Positions 36,548 to 44,861 of a stretch of 64,000 nucleotides of DNA are shown piece by piece (position 1 is the stretch's first letter; each line of letters opens with the position of its first letter). This stretch comes from Curtobacterium poinsettiae (GTDB lineage Bacteria > Actinomycetota > Actinomycetes > Actinomycetales > Microbacteriaceae). The stretch covers positions 1 through 64,000 of the forward strand of contig NZ_CP106879.1 in NCBI RefSeq assembly GCF_025677645.1, given 5' to 3'. A program made the translations under genes and the position numbers. The notes under the pieces were generated by a model that ran no database searches, was not told the DNA's origin, and saw only the letters and a program-made list of their open reading frames with translations.

Positions 36548-37042
36548 ATGAAGGGCTTCAAGGAGTTCCTGCTCCGCGGCAACGTCATCGACCTGGCCGT
36601 CGCAGTCGTCATCGGTGCGGCGTTCACCGCGATCGTCACCACGATCGTCAACGCCCTGATCAACCCGCTCATCGGTGCGGTGTTCAACGCGTCGAGCCTG
36701 GACAAGGCACTGGTCGTGGCGATCCCCACAGTCTCCGGCGGTGACGCGGAACTGCAGTTCGGCGCGATCATCGGCGCAGTGCTCAACTTCGTCATCGTCG
36801 CCGCGGTCGTCTACTTCGCGCTCGTCGTGCCCGTCAACCACCTGAAGAAGGTGGCGTTCGAGCGCGTCAAGAACGACGAGCAGCAGACCCCGCAGGACGT
36901 CCCCCCGACCGACGTCGAGGTGCTGCTCGAGATCCGCGACCTGCTCCGCCCGCAGACCGGCGGCGCCACGAGCACCGGGGCGCACATCGCCCCGTCGAAC
37001 GCTCCGGAGGGCCCCGGCATCGGCGGCTCGACGAAGTTCTAG
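36548..37042 (+). CDS. mscL: Large-conductance mechanosensitive channel
   Basis: Homopentameric membrane channel that opens at high membrane tension after osmotic downshock. The 164-aa protein has the N-terminal amphipathic helix MKGFKEFLLRGNVIDLAV, TM1 (VAVVIGAAFTAIVTTIVNAL, about 18-37), the periplasmic loop and TM2 (FGAIIGAVLNFVIVAAVVYF, about 72-91). It has a long cytoplasmic C-terminus (about 100-164). A strong GGAAGGAG precedes the ATG. Confidence 0.95.
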   Translation: MKGFKEFLLRGNVIDLAVAVVIGAAFTAIVTTIVNALINPLIGAVFNASSLDKALVVAIPTVSGGDAELQFGAIIGAVLNFVIVAAVVYFALVVPVNHLKKVAFERVKNDEQQTPQDVPPTDVEVLLEIRDLLRPQTGGATSTGAHIAPSNAPEGPGIGGSTKF

Positions 37043-37051
37043 CCCCGGCGC

Positions 37052-37121
37052 CGCGAGACACCGGTGTTCGCGCGCTGCACACCCGTGAACCGCGGTGCGC
37101 AGCGTCGACACCGGTGTTCTG
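37052..37121. terminator. ACACCGGTGT palindromic element, copy 2
   Basis: Two copies of ACACCGGTGT (37058-37067 and 37109-37118) flank an inner stem (CGCTGCAC with GTGCGCAGCG, one bulge). Layout, spacing and the middle sequence ACCGCGGTGCG match copy 1 at 29702-29771, although the outer arms pair less perfectly. Again between convergent genes, about 10 nt after the mscL stop. Confidence 0.65.
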
Positions 37122-37136
37122 CGGAGAGGGGCCTCG

Positions 37137-37721
37137 TCAGGCGGCGGGGACCGCGCGGCGCTTCGCGAACATCGCGACGGCGTACTGGGCGCCGGCGAGC
37201 ACGTGGCCCGCGGTGCCGAGGTAGACGAACACCAGGGCGACCACCCGGACCCAGGGCGCGTTCTCGTCGACGGTGTGCACCGCGGAGAACAGCAGCACCG
37301 GCAGCCCGACGAACAACAGGGCCGACCGGATCTTGCCCGTCCACGTGACGTCGAGGTCCGGGTTGCCGTGGAACAGCACGCTCGACAGGACGACGAGCAC
37401 CAGGTCGACGAGCACGACGACGGCCACCACCCACCAGGGCAGCAGGCCGACGAGCACCAGGGACAGCACGATCGCGATGATGGCCAGCCGGTCGGCGACG
37501 GGGTCGATCGCCTTGCCGAGCTTGGAACCCTGGTCGAACTTCCGGGCGATGAAGCCGTCGGCCCAGTCGCTCACGCCGATCACGACGAGGGCGACGAGCG
37601 CCCACCCCGGGTGTCCGGCGACGACGAGGCCGATGAACACCGGGATCAGCACGAGGCGGAACAGCGTGATCAGGTTCGGCCAGGTCTGCCAGTCGGGGCG
37701 CTGCCGCGCGGTGTCAGTCAT
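37137..37721 (-). CDS. CDP-alcohol phosphatidyltransferase
   Basis: 194-aa integral membrane enzyme that joins a CDP-diacylglycerol phosphatidyl group to an alcohol. The full motif D-x2-DG-x2-AR-x8-G-x3-D-x3-D is intact (DWADGFIARKFDQGSKLG followed by KAIDPVAD, about 52-77), with about five membrane spans. Family members include PgsA and cardiolipin-type synthases; the acceptor cannot be fixed. ATG 37721 was preferred to GTG 37724, because TAGCCT (37730-37735) lies 8 nt upstream of it. Confidence 0.88.
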   Translation of the reverse strand: MTDTARQRPDWQTWPNLITLFRLVLIPVFIGLVVAGHPGWALVALVVIGVSDWADGFIARKFDQGSKLGKAIDPVADRLAIIAIVLSLVLVGLLPWWVVAVVVLVDLVLVVLSSVLFHGNPDLDVTWTGKIRSALLFVGLPVLLFSAVHTVDENAPWVRVVALVFVYLGTAGHVLAGAQYAVAMFAKRRAVPAA

Positions 37722-37739
37722 CACGGGCCAGGCTACCGG

Positions 37740-37994
37740 TTACCAGTGCGGGGGGACGTCGCGCCGGAGCTGGTCGTCGTTCTCACCGTCGCGGTGGCGC
37801 GCCGGTTCCGGCGGCGGCGTCGGGTCGTAGCCCGCCACCGGCTGGGTGGTGACGCGTCTGCGGCGCCGCACCGGGCCTCCAGGCGGCTCGTCCGTCTCGC
37901 CTCCGTCAGCGGTGGGACGGACGGGAGGCGCGGCTGACGACGCGTCGTCGGCCCGCGTCCACGTGCCCACCAGCTGGTCCGTCTCCGGCGTCAC
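37740..37994 (-). CDS. Small hypothetical protein downstream of the helicase-like gene
   Basis: 84-aa acidic/basic, probably disordered protein that begins at GTG 37994 (TPETDQLVGTW) and ends in RRDVPPHW. C-termini of the form ...PPHW recur in small actinobacterial proteins, which supports it as a real gene. It starts 29 bp after the helicase-like stop and is probably co-transcribed. It contains two single copies of the dispersed 11-mer (37871-37881, 37923-37933). Confidence 0.55.
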   Translation of the reverse strand: MTPETDQLVGTWTRADDASSAAPPVRPTADGGETDEPPGGPVRRRRRVTTQPVAGYDPTPPPEPARHRDGENDDQLRRDVPPHW

Positions 37995-38023
37995 CGGACC
38001 GGCGGGCCGCGAGGCCCGGCGGC

Positions 38024-41000
38024 TCACCGGCGGGCGGGGATCGGTGGGATGGAGATCTCCTGCGTGGCGCCGCGGTCGACACCGAGCACCGCGGCGACGG
38101 TGTTCGCGACGCGGTCCGGGTCGGAGAACAGCTGGAAGGCGTGCACGCGCACGTAGTGCCAGCCGAGTCGACGGAGGACCTCCGGCCGGAGGCGCAGGGA
38201 CTCGCGCAGCGATCCCTTGACCAGCGACGCATCGGTCTCGATCGTGACGCACACCCCGCCGTGCGCGGCGACGAGGCCGAGCTTGCCGCGGTGTCCGAGC
38301 GCCACCGGGATGCCGCGCATCTCGAGGCGCCGGGCCAGGTCGACGAGCAGCGGATCGGAGTCGTCCGGCACGTACTCGGCGGTGGTGCGGGCACGCACCT
38401 CGGCCAGGATCTCGGCGAGGGCGACGGTGCCGTGGCCCATGCGCTCGGCCTCGATGTCCGACGGCTGGAAGCAGGTGACGATGACCATCGAGCGACGCGC
38501 GCGGGTCATCGCGACCGCCAGCAGCCGCTCGCCGCCGGGCTTGCCGAGCGGACCGAAGTCGCGCAGCACACGGCCGTGCGGGGTACGGCCGTAGCCGATG
38601 GAGAACACGACGCGGTCGCGGCTCTGCGCCACCGACTGCTCGAGCGTCGCCACGATGAACGGCTCGGCACGGTCGCCGATGACGAACTCGGTCAGGTCCT
38701 TGTGGCCCTGGGCGGCGGTCAGCACGGCCTGCTCGACGCGCACGGCGTGCTTCGCCGACGCGGTGATGACCATGAGCGACTCGGTCGGACGGGTGCGCGC
38801 GTGGTCGATGACGAGCCGGACCACGCGGTCGACCTCGGCGTCGACGCTCTCGACGGCACCGGACTCGGGGTCGGGCACGGCCTTGCCGTCGCTGACGTAG
38901 TCGAGCGCGATCGAGCCGTGCCCGAGGAACGAGCCGGCCCAGGGCAGGGACTCGATCTTGCCACCGTAGAAGCGACGGTTCACGAGCTCGGCCAGGTCCT
39001 CGCCGCCGGCGCGGTACGACCGCGACAGCGACAGGGTCGGCAGCAGGGTGGACAGCTTCGCCAGGGCGGAGTCGGCGTGGAACGCGTCGAGCGTGCCCTC
39101 GTCGACCTGCAGCGCCCGGTGCTCGGGGTCCACGGCGATGCGGAAGGGCGACGGCGTCTGGGTCACCGGGTCGCCGAACACGACGGTCTGACGGGCGCGA
39201 CGGACGGCGCCGACGGTCTCGGCGATCGTCACGGCACCGGCGTCGACCAGGATCACGGTGTCGAAGGGCATCGTGTCGGCGATCTGCGGCACCTCGTACG
39301 GGCTGGCGAGCCAGACCGGTGCGATCGACCGGGACAGGTGCGGTGCGGAGTCCTGCAGCAGGCGCGAGGTGATCGCGCCGTCGCGGAGCTGGGTCTTGAG
39401 CGCGGTCGCTTCTTCGGGCCAGTCGACGAGACCGACCTTCCAGTTCTCGGCGAGCTGCCACGCCAGGCCCTGGGAGACCCCGGCCGCGTGGGCGTCGTCC
39501 ACCAGGCGGAAGTCGGCCTCGACCCGGTCGAGCATGTCGGTGTTCGCGCCGAGCAGCGCCCGATCGGACTCGAGCATGGTCTCGAGGGCGGACTGCCACC
39601 AGGCGAGCTCGAGCTCGGCGGGCACCTGCACGTCCGGCACGTGCCGGTTCGCCAGGTCGGTGATGAGCGGCTCGAGCTGCAGGTCGCGCAGGGTCTGCAT
39701 GAGCTCGGTGCGCTCCTGCAGGTTGTGCAGGACGTCGGACTCGGCGGCCAGCTCGGCGATGGTCGGGACGAGCTGGTCGACCGGGGTGTTCGCGAGCTGG
39801 CGGTCACGCTCGGTGCGGCCCAGCGGCTCGTCGAGGCGCGCGAGGTCCTCGGCGACGTTCGAGAACAGCACCTGGACGTCGGCGATGCCCGTGGGCACCT
39901 CGGGGTTCACGCCGGCGGCGACGTAGCGCTGCCAGAGCACCCGCTGCTGCTGGACGCGGGTCAGGGCCTCGTGCAGGTCGGACACGTGCACGCCCGGGCG
40001 GACGTACTCGCGGGCGAGCTTCTTGAGCCGACGACGGTTGGTCGACGACATCGGGGCGCCCTCGCCGCGCGGGGCGGTGGCGGCCACGAGCTCGGACACC
40101 GAGCGGTCGAAGACCACCGGCAGGAAGCGGTCGAGCGTGTCACGGATCTCGGTGAGCAGGCGCAGGTAGATGCCGAGCTCGTTGATCGTCGTGAACTGGC
40201 GCATGTGCGTCGAGCTCACCAGGTCGTGGGCGCGGCGGAGCAGGGTCGGCAGGCCGTCGGCGTCGAGGTCCTTCGCGATGCGGTGCGCACGCTGGGCACC
40301 GTCGCTCGAACCGAACTTCGCGCCGTACCAGGGCGAGTCGTCGGGGCCGTAGCGGAACTCGCCGAGGTTCGCGGCGCTGACCATCGTCTCGGCGACGCGC
40401 GAGCGACCCTCGACCATCGAGGCGACGGACTGCTTCGACAGGCGCGCGGTGGTCGACGGGGCGACGGGCAGCAGCGACAGGCGCGACAGCTCCACCAGGC
40501 AGTCGAGCACCGAGACGCCGAAGTCGGGGTCCTTGCGGGTGAGCGATCCGCGGTAGTCCTTCAGCACCTTGCGCAGGCGGACCAGGGCGTCGTCGACCTC
40601 GCGGAGGTTCGGACGCGCGGCCTTCTCGTTCCGGGCGATGGCACGGACGACGTCGCGGCGCAGGGTCGACGGCGTGACTGCGACCCCGGGCAGCTGGACC
40701 TCGCCGAAGCGGGCGGCGATCCCCCGCAGGGTCGCGCGGCGCGGGCTCACGACGAGCACGCGCTTGTTCGCGGCGACCAGGCCGCCCAGGGCGTTCACGA
40801 TGGTCTGGGTGCCACCGGTGCCGGGCAGGGTCTTCACGACGATGGAGTTGCCGGCCGTGATCTGCGCGATCACGTTCTCCTGCTCGTCGTCGGCGTCGAG
40901 CAGGAGCGTGTCGGTCTCCGGGCTGCGCTCGTCCGACGGGGTCTGCTCGACCGGGTGGTAGGACTGCTCGACCTGCCACTTCGCGCTCGGGTTGCCGGCG

Positions 41001-41866
41001 AGGGCGTCGAGCACGGGGTGCGACAGGTCGCCGGTGTCCTCGACCATGCCGGTGGCGACCTCGGCGAAGGTGGACACTACGAGGCGGGCGTGCACCGAGA
41101 AGCCGGGGATGTGCGCGGTCAGGCCACGCAGGCGGTCGATGACGGGGTTCGGCGTGAACGAGCCGTCCTGCTGCGCGAGGGCCACGAAGGACTGTGCGTC
41201 GAGGATGACCCCGAACTGCTCGTGCAGCGCGTCGGCGAGACCCGGGTTGAGCACCGGTTCGCCGAGCAGGCGCACCTCGAAGTCGCGTCCGTGCCGGCGG
41301 ATCGCGAGGGGGCGCAGGAGCACCGGGCCGCGGAACTGCTCGTCGCCGTGCTGCCAGTCGGCCATGCCGATGCCGAGCTTCACGGCGTCGATGCCGCGCA
41401 CGGTGGCGAGCTCGGTGCCCTTCGCCTCGACGTGTCCGGCAGCCACGCGGGCGGCACGGAGCGCCACCTCGTCGCGGATCAGGCTCGACAGCAGGGTCGT
41501 CTTGCCGGTGATGAACTGCGCGAGACCGCCCGGGTGGGTGGTCGAGAGCTCGATGCGGGCGCGCGGGTGGTCGCTGAAGTGCGTGAGCGGGCTCGTGCCG
41601 CCGACGCCGGTCAGCTGGGTGCGCCAGCCGTCCCACGTCGGTTCGGCCGCGTTGCCGGCCTGCAGCCGCGGGTCACCGAGGCTGATCGCCTGCGGGCTCG
41701 TCATCTGCAGCTCCGGGCGGAGCGTGCGGTCCGGCTCGTCGGTCCGTTCCTGGTCCACGTCCTGCTGCTCGTCTCGGTCGTCGTCGGGGCGCGCGCGGGC
41801 ACCCTCGACGGGGACGTCGTCGTTCACGTCGTCCTCACCGTCGGTCACCCTGTCCGCTCGCCACAC
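38024..41866 (-). CDS. Giant superfamily I helicase-like protein with degenerate ATPase motifs
   Basis: 1280-aa protein with the layout of actinobacterial AAA/SF1 proteins: N-terminal unknown domain (about 60-340), split helicase core, and a C-terminal Vsr/DUF559-type nuclease-like region (about 1200-1280). The core keeps motif VI (AVAMTRARRSMVIVT, near 1119), the SRSYR arginine and VFGDPVTQTP (Q motif). The Walker A is LPGTGGTQT (near 347-355), with Gly in place of the catalytic Lys, and the Walker B is VDAGAV instead of DEA. ATP hydrolysis is therefore doubtful. The start is GTG 41866, 7 nt after TACAGT (41874-41879); GTG 41848 is possible. Confidence 0.75.
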   Translation of the reverse strand: MWRADRVTDGEDDVNDDVPVEGARARPDDDRDEQQDVDQERTDEPDRTLRPELQMTSPQAISLGDPRLQAGNAAEPTWDGWRTQLTGVGGTSPLTHFSDHPRARIELSTTHPGGLAQFITGKTTLLSSLIRDEVALRAARVAAGHVEAKGTELATVRGIDAVKLGIGMADWQHGDEQFRGPVLLRPLAIRRHGRDFEVRLLGEPVLNPGLADALHEQFGVILDAQSFVALAQQDGSFTPNPVIDRLRGLTAHIPGFSVHARLVVSTFAEVATGMVEDTGDLSHPVLDALAGNPSAKWQVEQSYHPVEQTPSDERSPETDTLLLDADDEQENVIAQITAGNSIVVKTLPGTGGTQTIVNALGGLVAANKRVLVVSPRRATLRGIAARFGEVQLPGVAVTPSTLRRDVVRAIARNEKAARPNLREVDDALVRLRKVLKDYRGSLTRKDPDFGVSVLDCLVELSRLSLLPVAPSTTARLSKQSVASMVEGRSRVAETMVSAANLGEFRYGPDDSPWYGAKFGSSDGAQRAHRIAKDLDADGLPTLLRRAHDLVSSTHMRQFTTINELGIYLRLLTEIRDTLDRFLPVVFDRSVSELVAATAPRGEGAPMSSTNRRRLKKLAREYVRPGVHVSDLHEALTRVQQQRVLWQRYVAAGVNPEVPTGIADVQVLFSNVAEDLARLDEPLGRTERDRQLANTPVDQLVPTIAELAAESDVLHNLQERTELMQTLRDLQLEPLITDLANRHVPDVQVPAELELAWWQSALETMLESDRALLGANTDMLDRVEADFRLVDDAHAAGVSQGLAWQLAENWKVGLVDWPEEATALKTQLRDGAITSRLLQDSAPHLSRSIAPVWLASPYEVPQIADTMPFDTVILVDAGAVTIAETVGAVRRARQTVVFGDPVTQTPSPFRIAVDPEHRALQVDEGTLDAFHADSALAKLSTLLPTLSLSRSYRAGGEDLAELVNRRFYGGKIESLPWAGSFLGHGSIALDYVSDGKAVPDPESGAVESVDAEVDRVVRLVIDHARTRPTESLMVITASAKHAVRVEQAVLTAAQGHKDLTEFVIGDRAEPFIVATLEQSVAQSRDRVVFSIGYGRTPHGRVLRDFGPLGKPGGERLLAVAMTRARRSMVIVTCFQPSDIEAERMGHGTVALAEILAEVRARTTAEYVPDDSDPLLVDLARRLEMRGIPVALGHRGKLGLVAAHGGVCVTIETDASLVKGSLRESLRLRPEVLRRLGWHYVRVHAFQLFSDPDRVANTVAAVLGVDRGATQEISIPPIPARR

Positions 41867-41873
41867 ATCCGAC

Positions 41874-41879
41874 ACTGTA
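41874..41879 (-). promoter_or_regulatory. -10 element of the helicase-like gene
   Basis: TACAGT, 7 nt before GTG 41866 on the minus strand. It supports a leaderless start at that codon. Confidence 0.4.
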
Positions 41880-41939
41880 GGCGGAACCGGACGGCCTCTC
41901 TGGCAATGAACCGAGGTTTCGGGGTTTCCGCACGGACCT

Positions 41940-42003
41940 GACCGCCGTCCGGCCGGACGTGACCGCCGTCCGGCCGGACGTGCGCCACCGTCCGACCCGA
42001 CGT
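41940..42003. repeat. 21-nt tandem repeat in a divergent promoter region
   Basis: Two perfect copies of a 21-nt unit (41940-41960 and 41961-41981, GACCGCCGTCCGGCCGGACGT) and a third degenerate 22-nt copy (41982-42003). Each unit contains the dyad GTCCGGCCGGAC. It lies between the helicase-like gene and the CitE-like gene. Confidence 0.85.
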
Positions 42004-42054
42004 GCGGCGCGCCCGATCCGACGGCAGCCCGGTCCGGTGTGGTACCAACGGGGC

Positions 42055-42927
42055 ATGGCCATCGACGACCGCACCACTCCGTCCGCCCCCACGCCGAACC
42101 GGCGTCGATCGGTCCCCGCCGAGATCTCACGGTCGTGGCTGCTGGTGTCCGGCACCGCCACCGACCGGTTCGACAAGTCCCAGCGCTCCCGCGCCGACCA
42201 GATCATCCTGGACATCGAGGACGCCGTCGACCCCGCCGCGAAGCCCTCGGCCCGGCAGGGCGTCGCCGCCTGGCTCGCCGGCGGTGGCGAGGCCTGGGTG
42301 CGGATCAACGACGTCACCACGGACTTCTGGGCGGACGATGTCGAGGAGCTCCGGGGCCTGCCCGGGCTGCAGGGCGTCATGCTCGCCAAGACCGAGTCCC
42401 CCGCCCAGGTCACCGACACCTGGCACCGGCTCGGCGGCCACACGCCGGTGATCGCCCTCGTCGAGTCGGCCCTGGGCATCGAGGAGTCCGTGTCGATCGC
42501 CAGGGCGCAGGGCGCGTTCCGCCTGGCCTTCGGTTCCGGCGACTACCGCCGCGACACCGGGACCAGCGCCGACACGCTCGCGATGGCGTACCCGCGGTCG
42601 AAGCTGGTCGTCGCCTCGCGCGTCGGCGACCTGCCGGGTCCGATCGACGGCCCCACGGTCGGGTCGTCGCACCCGATCCTCCGCGAGCAGTCGCAGGTGG
42701 CCGTGTCGCTCGGCCTCACCGGCAAGCTCTGCCTGGACACCGAGCAGCTCCCCGTCATCAACGAGGTCATCTCCCCCACGCCGACCGACGTCGCCTGGGC
42801 GCAGGACTTCCTCGACGACTTCGAGGCCCGCGGCCGGGTCATCCGCGACGGTTCCGACCTGCCGCGGCTCGGTCGGGCGCAGAAGATCCAGCGGCTCGCA
42901 CAGGCGTTCGGGGTCGAGGCGCGGTAG
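42055..42927 (+). CDS. HpcH/HpaI aldolase / citrate-lyase-beta-like protein
   Basis: 290-aa TIM-barrel protein of the CitE-like CoA-ester lyase group. Recognisable segments are RSWLLVSGT (about 26-34), IILDIEDAV (metal/CoA-site, about 49-57), RIN, LAKTE and VIALVESALGI. No citD/citF partners are nearby, so it is not part of a citrate lyase; actinobacterial single-gene members act on other acyl-CoA esters such as malyl- or citramalyl-CoA. Starts at ATG 42055. Confidence 0.8.
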   Translation: MAIDDRTTPSAPTPNRRRSVPAEISRSWLLVSGTATDRFDKSQRSRADQIILDIEDAVDPAAKPSARQGVAAWLAGGGEAWVRINDVTTDFWADDVEELRGLPGLQGVMLAKTESPAQVTDTWHRLGGHTPVIALVESALGIEESVSIARAQGAFRLAFGSGDYRRDTGTSADTLAMAYPRSKLVVASRVGDLPGPIDGPTVGSSHPILREQSQVAVSLGLTGKLCLDTEQLPVINEVISPTPTDVAWAQDFLDDFEARGRVIRDGSDLPRLGRAQKIQRLAQAFGVEAR

Positions 42928-42937
42928 GACTGCACGC

Positions 42938-43405
42938 ATGACCTGGTCCAACGTCCCCGGCCCTCCGCCGCAGTCCTCCTCCGGCCCCACGGACGCGCAG
43001 CGCGCGGCGTGGGAGCGCGGTGGCACCACGCTGTTCCCGCCGGCGAAGCTCGCCGACCGGATCTCGACGGTGCTGCTCCTGGTGTTCGGTGCCGTCATGA
43101 CCGCGATCACGGCGGTCGTCGGCATCGTCGCGATCGCCTCGGCCACGGCCGAGTGCGACGCCGCGTCGGGCTGCACGCCCGGCGGGTACTTCGGTGGCGC
43201 GGCCATCGCGGTCGGTGGCGCCTTCGTCATCGGGGTCGCCACGATCGTGCTGTCGATCGGCGCGTGGATCCGGCGGAAGCCGTCGTGGTGGATCGCGGCG
43301 ATCGGCTTCGTGCTCGCGATCGTCGTCATCGCCTGGGGCGGGGCCGTGTTCGTGGACGCCGTCGACAGCGGTTCCGCTTCGTCGTCGGTGTCCGCCGGCG
43401 CCTGA
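42938..43405 (+). CDS. Small membrane protein (DUF6264-like), function unknown
   Basis: 155-aa protein with a Pro-rich N-terminus, the motif PPAKLADRIST (about 34-44) and three membrane spans (about 45-68, 85-110, 116-140). The pattern is like a Microbacteriaceae family I associate with DUF6264, but the name is from memory. Starts 10 bp after the CitE-like gene. Confidence 0.65.
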   Translation: MTWSNVPGPPPQSSSGPTDAQRAAWERGGTTLFPPAKLADRISTVLLLVFGAVMTAITAVVGIVAIASATAECDAASGCTPGGYFGGAAIAVGGAFVIGVATIVLSIGAWIRRKPSWWIAAIGFVLAIVVIAWGGAVFVDAVDSGSASSSVSAGA

Positions 43406-43480
43406 CCGGCGCACCGACACCACCCTTCCGACCGGACACCGTCGTCCGACGTGTGTCGGGGCGGAGAACGCGAGTGCGTT

Positions 43481-43526
43481 CCGGACTGGAGGCGCGGGGC
43501 GGGGCCGCCACGCGCCTCCAGTCCGG
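43481..43526 (+). terminator. Terminator palindrome (GGAGGC family)
   Basis: A perfect 16-bp stem (43481-43496 with 43511-43526; arm CCGGACTGGAGGCGCG) encloses an inner 5-bp stem. It contains TGGAGGCGCGG. It ends 7 nt before the -10 of the next gene, so terminator and promoter are nested back to back. Confidence 0.7.
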
Positions 43527-43533
43527 ACCGGGG

Positions 43534-43539
43534 TAGCGT
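43534..43539 (+). promoter_or_regulatory. -10 element of the FAD-monooxygenase-like gene
   Basis: TAGCGT, 7 nt before ATG 43547, a leaderless arrangement. The -35 region coincides with the right arm of the palindrome 43481-43526. Confidence 0.45.
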
Positions 43540-43546
43540 CCCGGGC

Positions 43547-44794
43547 ATGGTGACGGTGTCGCGGACGACGGTCGCGGTGGTCGGTGGCGGCCCCGCAGGG
43601 GTCGTCCTCGGGCTGCTGCTCGCCCGCGCCGGCGTCGAGGTGCGCGTGCTCGAGCGGCACGACGACTTCAACCGGGACTTCCGGGGCGACACGGTGCACG
43701 CCTCGACCATCCGTCTGCTCGACGAACTCGGACTCGGTGCACCGTTCCGGGCGCTGCCGCAGTCACGTCTCGACGACTTCTCGCTGCCGATGCCGGACGG
43801 CTCCCGGCTGCTGCTCGGTGACTTCTCGCGTCTCGCACCTCCGTACGACCACGTGGCGATGGTGCCGCAGTGGGACCTGCTCGACCTGCTCGTGACCGCA
43901 GCCCGTCAGGAGCCGTCGTTCCGCATCTCGACGGGCCTGGCGGCGACCGGGCTCATCGAGGAGAACGGGGTCGTGACCGGGGTCCACCTGCGGCCGCGGG
44001 ACGGGACCGGCGAACCCGAGGAACTCCGCGCCGACGTCGTGATCGCCTGCGACGGGCGGAACTCGGTGCTGCGTCGCGCCGCCGGCCTCGTGCCGCGAGC
44101 GTTCCGGGTGCCGTTCGACACCTGGTGGTTCCGGTTGCCCCGGCACCCCGGGGACGCGGCGAGCGCCCTCACCCCCGCGTTCTCCGACCGGGACGTGCTG
44201 CTGAGCTTCCCGCGGCCCGACTACCACCAGGTCGCGTACTTCGCGCCAAAGGGCTCGGACGCGGCCCTGCGCGCCGCGGGGGTTGAGGCCTTCCGTGCCC
44301 GGGTGGCGCGGCTCCGACCGGACTTCGCGGACCGGGTCGACGCGATCGCCTCGATGGACGACGTGCACGTGCTCGACGTCCGCATGGACCGCCTGCGCCG
44401 GTGGTGGCGGCCGGGGCTGCTCTGCATCGGGGACGCCGCACACGCGATGTCGCCCGCCGGCGGGGTCGGCATCAACCTCGCGGTGCAGGACGCGGTGGCG
44501 ACGGCGACGATCCTGGTGCCGGCGCTCCGACGGGGACTCCGCGGTGGTGGCCTCGACCGGGCGCTCGCGGCCGTCCAGCGTCGTCGGACCCCGCCCGCCG
44601 CCCTGGTGCAGGCCGCGCAGGCGGTGCTGCACCGGGTCGTGTTCGAGCGCGCCTTCGCCGGGCACCTGCGGGACGGACCGCCGCTGCTGCCGGTGCTCCT
44701 CGCGCGCTGGGTCCCGCCGGTCCGGGGCGTCTACGCCCGCGGCATCGCGTTCGGCCCGCTGCCGGAACACGCGCCGGAGTGGGCGCGTCGGTGA
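43547..44794 (+). CDS. FAD-dependent aromatic hydroxylase-type oxidoreductase
   Basis: 415-aa flavoprotein of the PHBH-like FAD_binding_3 family. It shows the dinucleotide fold VVGGGPAGVVLGLLLARAG (about 9-27), the FAD/NADPH motif IACDGRNSVLRRAAGL (DG motif, about 165-180) and the second FAD motif CIGDAAHAMSPAGGVGINLA (about 290-309). No signal peptide. Substrate unknown; the family hydroxylates aromatic compounds and tailors natural products. Starts at ATG 43547 just after TAGCGT. Confidence 0.87.
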   Translation: MVTVSRTTVAVVGGGPAGVVLGLLLARAGVEVRVLERHDDFNRDFRGDTVHASTIRLLDELGLGAPFRALPQSRLDDFSLPMPDGSRLLLGDFSRLAPPYDHVAMVPQWDLLDLLVTAARQEPSFRISTGLAATGLIEENGVVTGVHLRPRDGTGEPEELRADVVIACDGRNSVLRRAAGLVPRAFRVPFDTWWFRLPRHPGDAASALTPAFSDRDVLLSFPRPDYHQVAYFAPKGSDAALRAAGVEAFRARVARLRPDFADRVDAIASMDDVHVLDVRMDRLRRWWRPGLLCIGDAAHAMSPAGGVGINLAVQDAVATATILVPALRRGLRGGGLDRALAAVQRRRTPPAALVQAAQAVLHRVVFERAFAGHLRDGPPLLPVLLARWVPPVRGVYARGIAFGPLPEHAPEWARR

Positions 44795-44861
44795 CGGACG
44801 CCCGTGGCGCGTCGGTGCGGGAACTGGGCGTCGGCACCGGGGCTGGGCGCATGCTGGGCCG

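Noticed and set aside
42938..43405. A signal peptide on the DUF6264-like protein.
   Set aside because: The N-terminal 40 residues are polar and Pro-rich; hydrophobic segments start later and fit membrane spans.
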